Part shown: positions 32,620 through 40,689 of the stretch, one piece after another
How the letters are laid out: each line of letters starts with the position of its first letter
Position numbering within the stretch: the stretch's first letter is position 1
From: Nemertoderma westbladi
Taxonomy: Eukaryota; Xenacoelomorpha; Nemertodermatida; Nemertodermatidae
Direction: 5' to 3'
Assembly (NCBI GenBank): GCA_032718475.1
Contig: JAUCBJ010005598.1
Span: 1 to 43,473, forward strand
DNA length: 43,473 nt
Translations under genes and position numbers: made by a program
The notes under the pieces: model-generated
Seen by the model: only the letters and a program-made list of their open reading frames with translations
What the model was told of the DNA's origin: nothing
The model's database searches: none

Positions 32620-35600
32620 TAAAGTGTTTCATTTTAAAAAAAAGTTTGAATTTCGCATGTGCTCATGGCTAATCTTGGTCATTGCTGCATTGACCCACAC
32701 TGACTTAAAAATTATATTGAAGCAACTTCTGAAAGTGAATTTTTCAGATGGAGCATAACCCATAGTGTTTTTCAATTAGACCGCGATACGGAATAATGTT
32801 CCGATACGATATAAAGAATGTGATAGAAGATTTACATGAATCTCTAACATCTAATGATGCATAATTGTAAACCTTTTGATTCAAAAATGAGCTTTCTGAT
32901 AACATGAGTACAAATATGTAATTTGTAATACGTTTAAATACGTTTACTATTTAAACAAGTGACTGACAGTCTTACAGTTTGTAAAGATATCAATTTGTAT
33001 TATTTAGTTGATTAAGGGAATGAAGACTTAGTAAAGGTTATGTTTAGTCTTTTATTCTCATCAGCAACAACCAACAATGCCTGTAACATTTCCTCATCTG
33101 TAGTTATGCCACTTTTAATAAACTTTGATACAGCTCCTCCAACACCTCGTTCAGCTGGATCATTAACTACAGTCACCTTGTCTATAATCATTTTAGCATG
33201 TTTATATTCTGAGCTAGATGGCCAGTCAGGTTTAGTGAAAAATGATGTGTCGATCTTCAACTTCTTAAATAGAAACAAACTCCTCTTCGAAACAAACTCA
33301 GGCAGCTTTTTGTCTACTGCTGACCCTGCGATACCTGCACTGACTCTCACAGATCTCACTGATGGTTGAGCATCATCTATATCAAGAGCATCCAACATTG
33401 CCTTCTTCTCTTCAATAGTTACTTTATTTGAGAATAGGGAAAGGCACACTAGTTCACTACTCAAATACCATAAGTGACGATTTAAGGCTTTCATGGCAGT
33501 TGTGGCAACTGTTGTATTTACCTTCTCATATTCCTTCAAATCTCTTAGCATTAACAGATCGTTAATTGGAGCATCAGCAGCTGACATACACTGGAGCCAG
33601 TACTTTGCATACACGAATACAACAAACATCACAAAATTTCTAAGAGAGTCTTCCTCCTTCGCTGTGATTAGCTTGCTCTCTCTTAGCTGGTTTCGAAATA
33701 AGTACATTAGCATGCTGTAATTGGCCTTTGCCATCCAGCGGGCATCACTCACAGCACCTGGTCTTGTAAATTGTACCTGATTGCTGCTCCTTGGAACCTC
33801 AGCACCTAGTACAGTCAAAGCTAATTCCAGAAGTACTTTGTAATCATTTCTTGGTTGTTTCACAAGAAGCATTGGTTCTAACAAAGTCACTGCTTCCGAA
33901 ATAAGTGTTTTATCCACAGTTACATTATCATCATGAGTTAGGGTTGAGTAGTCATTCAGAATCAAGTGGTCCCAGTTTGATTGGAATCGTTTAAACAACA
34001 GTATTTCAGGCCCTGAGCTCGCTGGAAATTTACAGGCATTCTGGAAAACATCTCCAAGAACAACTTCCATGATATGATGACGACATGCCAGGTTAAGAAG
34101 TTCTCTATTTAGCTTTTGTTCTAGGATAACACATGCTTCTCTACCTGCTCCTGTGTTAGAAGATGTTGTATCGAAACACATCCCTTCAACCTTATCAGCA
34201 ATATCTCTAGCATTGAGTGCTATCAGTGTAGCTTCAGCCTGTGCTAAACCAGTTCCACTGCTAACCTTTGGTGCAGATATCATTTCTGAAAAAGTCTCAG
34301 GTACATTATCAGTATCCAATTTAACACCAGTTATTATCACAGGTATTCTATCAATTTTGCCAGTAAAACCCTTTCCGAGGTTTGGGAGAATTTTCCCATC
34401 CCAGTGAACTATACAGGGATCTGGACATCGATCTTTAAATGTTTCCACAATTCTAGATGCATTCTCTAGGCCTATACGATTCTTCACCCGGTGTCTGTAT
34501 ACAGTTGAATGGGAAGCCGATTTAAAATTCGAGACATCACAGCTTAAGCTTTTGGAAACAGTTGCACTTAGTGTCCATAACTGGCGAGTACTTATTGCAT
34601 GTCTATCTGCCAAGCTGTATACTTCCGGAGACAGAAACTTCGACTTCTTTGGAGCATCAGAATCAGGCGTTTTTGAAACTGTCTTAGCGATGTAATCGCT
34701 GGCAATGAAGTCTTGACTTGACTTATTGTTTTATTTATTTAATAATTGTCGATAAACATACCCTGGTAAGTCAGGATCATCTTCATCAGTCTGAGAACTC
34801 TCGCAAGATGAAGTTGTTGCAATGTCTTCATTAATACTACATATCACCTCACCTTCGTTGCTATCATTACTTCTAGTTCGTTTCAATCTACGTTGTCTCT
34901 GTAAATCGCGAAAAACATCCTCCCAATCGATGCCAGACGATCCTAACACCATTTTTCCTTTCCTGACTCCTCTTTGATCCAACAGAAAATTCCTAAATAT
35001 GTATAATAAGCAAAAATAAGGACGGTGTATTACTTACACAATAATATAATGCGTGTTGTATATTAAATTGATATATATATATATGTTATGTTCATGATGT
35101 TACATGAATAATGATAATTATGAATTTTATACCAAAAAGAGTTTTTAAAAGGTATATAAATCTATAAGTTTATGCGTTTCTATTAAATGGTAGCTATTGC
35201 TGGTCATTAATATAACTCAATTCAGATATGATTTCAGTCCAACCAAACACCAACAAATACTGCTTAATACTTACTTGTCTTCTTCAATCTTGATAAGTTT
35301 CAACGCATTTGTTTTAGCAACATCGAATAACAAAGACATTTTTGTTTGAAATTCAACCAGTTTGTCCTTGGTAGATGCTGAAGGGTCACGGCGAGACACA
35401 GTCTTCTTTAGTTTGTTATATTCGTCATATAACTTGGTCAGCACTCTAACAATATTCTTGTGATCTTGAACTGGTATTTTGGCATTATTCCAAACAATGA
35501 TGGTGTTGGTAGCCGTGGCTGCTATTCCATTTGATAGGTATCCTTTGGACTTACCACCAGGGCCTTCTTTTTGTCTTAAAAACAGTACGGATTTCAGTAC

Positions 35601-36306
35601 TTCAGCATTAGTTGGCAGTTGTCTTGTCTTTGCTGGATTGAAATCGGTACAGGACCCAAGTAACCATTCTGTTACATCAGATCGCAAATGCAATGCTGAC
35701 ATTGTCCAGTATTATAGTATTAATCTTTGTATTATACTGTTATATTAATAAATTATTATTTATATTAATAAGTGTACCGGTATATGATGTTTGAGGGGTG
35801 GAGTAGGCCTACTAAGTACAGCAGTAGAACTACAATATTGCTGTGGAGGTTGCTTATTTCAGTACCTGCAGTAGGTATAGACAAGGAACATAAATTCAGC
35901 AATTAGGAAATGAACGAATACAGTGTCTGTGTAATGTGCCAGTTCATGTCAGTGTATGCATGGCCTTCGGAGTGGCTGGGTTGAGCAAATCTTGACAAAG
36001 ACTGAATTTTGACTTAAATTTTGCATGCTCTCTATCTAATTTGATCATTATTTTTCAAATGAGCTCAAATTTCGATTCATTGCTCTTCCTGATGTGATTT
36101 ACCTAAAATTACAACCATCGCGTAGCCATATTATCCCATCGCTCGAAATGTCAATCTTCAAGAGGCTTGCTCTATCTGAAAAATTAAGTTTGAGACCTAC
36201 TTGTAATGATTTTTTTTGCTCAAATAGGTGTAATGCACCAAACTAGCCTTGAGGAAATAGAAAATTCCAAGATTTTTTTTTCGTCTATAGGAAGTGAAAC
36301 ACTCTA
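32620..36306. mobile_element. 3.7-kb hAT-like DNA transposon with its own transposase gene
   Basis: The left terminus TAAAGTGTTTCAT and the complement of the right terminus TAGAGTGTTTCAC match at 11 of 13 bases and start exactly at the edge of a flanking CCTTAG (32614-32619 and 36307-36312). Subterminal motif AATTTTTCAGATGGAGCA at 32738 is mirrored at 36168-36185 (AATTTTTCAGATAGAGCA on the complement), 118 and 121 bases from the two ends, and intermediate blocks (GGCTA...CTTGGT, GCATT) also pair. The termini are therefore long, old inverted repeats. The YARNG start agrees with hAT termini, but hAT duplications are 8 bp and this one is 6 bp. The interior encodes the transposase-like gene on the minus strand. 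Confidence 0.75.
33012..35702 (-). CDS. Transposase-like protein of a hAT-like element, three-exon model
   Basis: Proposed exons: 35702-35275, 34992-34762, 34698-33012, total 2,346 nt or 781 residues. Donor AA|GTAAGT at 35274 and acceptor TTTAG at 34993 are strong and join EEDK to NFLLDQRG in frame. The second intron (34761-34699, 63 nt, GTATGT to CCAG) removes the only TAA (34731-34733). Exon 1 carries WNNAKIPVQDH and LLFDVAKTNA; exon 2 FLLDQRGVRKG and an acidic linker. In exon 3, residues counted from ATG 34613 show HWDGK (70-74), CFDTTSSNTG (147-155), ACRHHI (176-181), RW (292-293) and DPAERG (485-490). D72, D148 and E489 are candidate catalytic residues of an RNase H-like transposase, with a ~340-residue insertion as in hAT. 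I recall similar uncharacterised proteins in many invertebrate genomes but no named domain. Whether TAA is intronic or a lesion is undecided. Confidence 0.75.
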
Positions 36307-36363
36307 CCTTAGTCAGTTTTGCAGTTACCGGTAGGTGATTTTACTGAGTTTTGATGTCTTGAC

Positions 36364-36371
36364 TTTATAAG
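36364..36371 (+). promoter_or_regulatory. TATA-like motif upstream of the sorcin-like gene
   Basis: TTTATAAG lies 70 bases before the start codon. It sits in the only 134 bases between the transposon end (36306) and ATG 36441. Suggestive only. Confidence 0.25.
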
Positions 36372-36440
36372 CCTCCTACCAAACAGGATTGAGACAAAAG
36401 AAACATTAAGTTAACTAGGTTAGGTAATTAATAGTAAAAC

Positions 36441-36854
36441 ATGTCCGCCTATACTGGACCACCCGTCGGAGATCCTCTCTGGCCTTATTTCTCGCAAGTC
36501 GCCGGGGTAGACGGACAAATAGATCCGGATGAATTGCAAAGATGTTTAACACAAAGTGGCATATCTGGTACATATCAGGTGGGTTGCATTGTTTAATGGG
36601 GAGTGTTATCGGTATAATATAGGCCTATACCAGTCCCTATAATATAGGCTATCTATGAAGTCCAATGTAATACAGTATCTCAGTTGGTTTAAATAACGGT
36701 ATTATTTATGTATTTTGTTTTGCAGCCTTTTAGTTTGGAAACTAGTCGTATAATGATAGCAATGTTGGATAGGGATGCTTCCGGTAAGATGGGTTTCAAT
36801 GAGTTCAAAGAATTATGGGCCGCCTTAAATCAGTGGAAAAATTCCTTTATGCAG
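36441..36854 (+). CDS. SRI/GCA: Sorcin/grancalcin-like penta-EF-hand protein, first two coding exons
   Basis: Exon 1 (36441-36578) encodes 46 residues and ends TATCAG before GTGGGT; exon 2 (36726-36854) follows TTTTGCAG, encodes 43 residues and ends ATGCAG before GTAAAG. Both junctions are phase 0. Residues 11-38 contain [20 protein letters not shown] and [10 protein letters not shown], the first EF-hand of sorcin and grancalcin. Exon 2 holds [20 protein letters not shown] and [11 protein letters not shown], the second EF-hand with its D-R-D-x-S-G loop. These proteins bind calcium and move to membranes; sorcin modulates calcium channels. The Gly/Pro-rich N-terminal tail is very short here (about ten residues). 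EF-hands 3-5 must lie on later exons, and none is visible before the window ends. Many invertebrates have one gene equally related to sorcin and grancalcin. Confidence 0.93.
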
Positions 36855-37906
36855 GTAAAGTTTACCTCTTATTTCTTTATTACTTTTTATATTACTTTAT
36901 TTCACTACTATTACTTTAATATATACTAATTCAATTATTAATTATATGTTCAGATATTATAAGATATTATAAATATATTTCGGGCACAAATAATGTCCAT
37001 TATCAATATAATAAGTACTGGAATAGGTACAACTATCAGGTCTAAAAAACTTTTCCAAAATTAATATATACTGATATTCTCTTTATACACTACTTTTACT
37101 TTATTTTACAAGTATCACTTTATTGCATAGTTATTTTATTATATACTCTCTATACATTATTTTATTACGCAATGAATTTATTTCACTATAACGTTATTAT
37201 ACTTGTACTTTATTGCACTACTGTATTTCTATTATTATTACATCACTCATTTAATATTAACATTAATTAAAATTAAAGGAGAAACACCATCAAGGTACAA
37301 TTCGCGTAAATGCTACTGTTACGCTTATAGGTGGTTGGTTACATACATAACAGGTGGTTACATACATTCTGTGTTACCTTATTATATTATGTTACTTTAG
37401 TACATTGTGTTACTTTATTACACCGTGTTACTTTATTGCACTCATGACCTAGGCCAACTAAAGATACTGAACCAGTACTGGTTTGGTATTTAATGTTTAT
37501 TTTCTATGTGTCTATCTATAGATTGAATAAAAGGCAAATAATTAAAAATTTTATGTAGCTGTATTTTTAAAACAATAGCTACATATAAAAATGCTACTGG
37601 TAGCTACCATAACAAAAATACTAACTACCAAAAAGAGTGCCAGCCAAGAAGATTCAAGAAAAATATGCCAAAAAAATTATTGGACAGAACTAATTGGTTT
37701 AATACAAAATGTCCAAAAATCGTCACACTTGCTTTACTAGGGGCAGGTTACAGTGACATGTTATTCTAACCAAAACAATAACCGATAATCAATAGCATAC
37801 TGTTGAGGCTACAGTTTAAGTTTTGGTAGTAATCAGCTGTACTGAAAAATAAATACTGAATTACCGGTACTGTATTATATATTACGCATAGTAGTACCCT
37901 CGAGAG
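36855..37906. other. Intron of the sorcin-like gene, AT-rich part
   Basis: Begins with GTAAAG. Contains many TACTTTATT words from 36890 and a degenerate short version of the 18-bp repeat (TGTTACTTTATTACACCGTG) at 37366-37442, well before the main 18-bp array. The module GCAGGTTACAG ... AACCAAAACAATAA is at 37743-37783. No exon is seen. Confidence 0.55.
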
Positions 37907-39256
37907 AACAGGATGATCTGCCGCACATACGAGTGATGCCAAACACATAACAGGACAATCTGCGGCACATACGAGCGATGCCAAACATAACAGGACGATC
38001 TGCCAGCTGCCACACATACTGATGCCAAATATAACAGGACGATCTGCCACACATACGACCGATGCCAAACACATAACAGGATGATCTGCCACACATACGA
38101 GCAATGCCTGCCACACATACGAGCAATGCCAAACACATAACAGGACGATCTGCTGCACATACGAGCGATGCCAAACACATAACAGGATGATCTGCCAGCT
38201 GCCACACATACTAGTGATGCCAAATACAACAGGATGATCTGCCACACATACGAGCGATGCCAAACACATAACAGGATGATCTGCCACACATACGAGCGAT
38301 GCCAAACACATAACAGGACGATCTGCTGCACATACGAGCGATGCCAAACACATAACAGGATGATCTGCCAGCTGCCACACATACTAGCGATGCCAAACAC
38401 ATAACAGGACGATTTGCCACACATACGAGCGATGCCAAACACATAACAGGATGATCTGCCACACATACGAGCGATGCCAAACACATAACAGGACGATCTG
38501 CTGCATATACGAGCGATGCCAAACACATAACAGGATGATCTGCCTCACATACGAGCGATGCCAAACACATAACAGGTCGATCTGCCGCACATACAAGCAT
38601 GCCAAACACATAGGACGATCTGCCACACATACGAGCGATGCCAAACACATAACAGGATGATCTGCCACACATACGAGCGATGCCAAACATAACAAGACGA
38701 TCTGCTGCACATACGAGCGATGCCAAACACATAACAGGATGATCTGCCAGCTGCCACACATACTAGCGATGCCAAACACATAACAGGACGATCTGCCACA
38801 CATACGAGCGATGCCAAACACATAACAGGATGATCTGCCAGCTGCCACACATACGAGCGATGCCAAACACATAACAGGATGATCTGCCTGCTGCCACACA
38901 TACTAGCGATGCCAAACACATAACAGGACGATCTGCTTGACATATGAGCGATGCCAAACACATAACAGGACGATCTGCCTGACATACGAGCGATGCCAAA
39001 CACATAACAGGACGATCTGCCTGACATACGAGCGATGCCAAACACATAACAGGACGATCTGCCACACATACGAGCGATGCCAAACACATAACAGGACGAT
39101 CTGCTGCACATACGGGCGATGCCAAACACATAACAGGACGATCTGCTGCACATACGAGCGATGCCAAACACATAACAGGACGATCTGCTGCACATACTAG
39201 CGATGGCAAACACATGACAGTACGATCTGCCTGACATACGAGCGATGCCAAACACA
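37907..39256. repeat. 42-bp minisatellite, about 31-32 copies
   Basis: The unit is GATGCCAAACACATAACAGG followed by AYGATCTGCCRCACATACGAGC. Some copies carry an extra AGCTGCC (giving 49 bp), others small deletions. The unit is a multiple of three, so all minus-strand frames read as a 14-residue cycle such as RSSCYVFGIARMCG over hundreds of bases. The indel copies shift the frame repeatedly, which argues against translation. Confidence 0.95.
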
Positions 39257-39820
39257 TTGAACGGCGGGATATGGAGGAATTTTTGTCCATGTCCAATAAT
39301 CATTCACAAAGAGGATTACCATTGTTCACTTCACATTACAGTTCTCATCAATGGCCTACTATATTTATACGGTCTAACAGATCACTTGAAGTGGCCTCTT
39401 AAAAAGAGGCCAGTTTTTTGTACTATACCGGTATTTTGAAAATATGGGGAGAGTTCTATAAATTTAATTTGCTGCAGTTTGGTCAATGGGCGTAATTGAA
39501 GTATCCTCGTTAAGCAAGATACTAAATTTTATGGTAGCTCACTAGCTAGTGTTTTAGGTAGGTTTAGCTAGTAATTTCGACACTGGTTCCGACATCGTAC
39601 TTCATTCTATAAATATTTTGTAGTAGCTAGTTCTTATTACTATGTGTATAAAATGTTCCAGAACATGTTAGCTATTAATTAAAAAATATAATGTTCTAGA
39701 GCAAATATTTTTTGTTCTACAACATTTTTTAGAAAAAATCTTAGATTCTATTTATAACGCATGGAATCGTTCTAAAAACGTGTTCGAAATCAATAAAAAA
39801 AATGTGAAAAAAACTGTTGT
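39257..39820. other. Intron spacer with dispersed repeats
   Basis: Includes a small hairpin GGCCTCTTAAAAAGAGGCC at 39393-39411, a copy of the 21095-21230 repeat at 39445-39590, and GTTCTAGA-rich DNA at 39600-39790 related to the MITE at 21352-21917. No exon is seen. Confidence 0.5.
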
Positions 39821-40689
39821 TTAATTACACGGGGATACTTTATTACACTGTGTTGCTTTATCACACTGTGTTGTTTTATTACGTGTTGCTTTATTACACT
39901 GTGTTATTTTATTACACTTTGTTACTTTATTACACTGTGTTACTTTATTACACTGCGTTGCTTTATTACACATTATTACTTTATTACACTGTGTTACTTT
40001 ATTACACTGTGATGCTTTATTACACTGCGTTGTTTTATTACACTGTGTTGCTTTATTAGACTTTGTTATTTTATTACAATGTGTTACTTTATTACACTGT
40101 GTTACTTTATTACACTGCGTTGCTTTATTACACCTTGTTACTTTATTACACTGTGTTACTTTATTACACTGTGTTGCTTTATTATACTGCGTTGTTTTAT
40201 TACACTGTGTTACTTTATTATACTGTGTTACTTTATTACACTGTGTTTCTTTATTACACTGTGTTGCTTTATTACACTGCGTTGTTTTATTACACTGTGT
40301 TACTTTATTACATTGCGTTGCTTTATTACACCTTATTACTTTATTACACTGTGTTACTTTATTACACTGTGTTGCTTTATTATACTGCGTTGTTTTATTA
40401 CACTGTGTTACTTTATTATACTGTGTTACTTTATTACACTGTGTTTCTTTATTACACTGTGTTGCTTTATTACACCTTGTTACTTTATTACACTGTGTTA
40501 TTTTATTACACTGTGTTACTTTATTACACTGCGTTGCTTTATTACACCTTGTTACTTTATTACACTGTGTTATTTTATTACACTGTGTTGCTTTATTACA
40601 CTGTGTTACTATATTACACTGTGTTGCTTTATTCCATTGTGTTGTTTTATTACACTGTGTTACTTTATTACACTGTGTTATTTTATTAA
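39821..40689. repeat. 18-bp tandem array, about 48 copies
   Basis: The unit is TGTGTTACTTTATTACAC with common variants TTGCTT, TTATTT, GCGTTG and CACCTTG. Variants recur in blocks (for example the 40100-40260 pattern reappears near 40290-40460), implying higher-order amplification. Because 18 is a multiple of three, stop-free frames reading YYTVLL run through it; they are not genes. Confidence 0.95.

Noticed and set aside
37882-39303. Long minus-strand open frames rich in RSSCYVFGIARMCG repeats
   Set aside because: They lie wholly inside the 42-bp tandem array, are open in several frames at once, and are shifted repeatedly by 49-bp and shortened copies.
39393-39411. Rho-independent-terminator-like hairpin GGCCTCTTAAAAAGAGGCC
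   Set aside because: The DNA is eukaryotic intron sequence; a short palindrome here has no terminator meaning.
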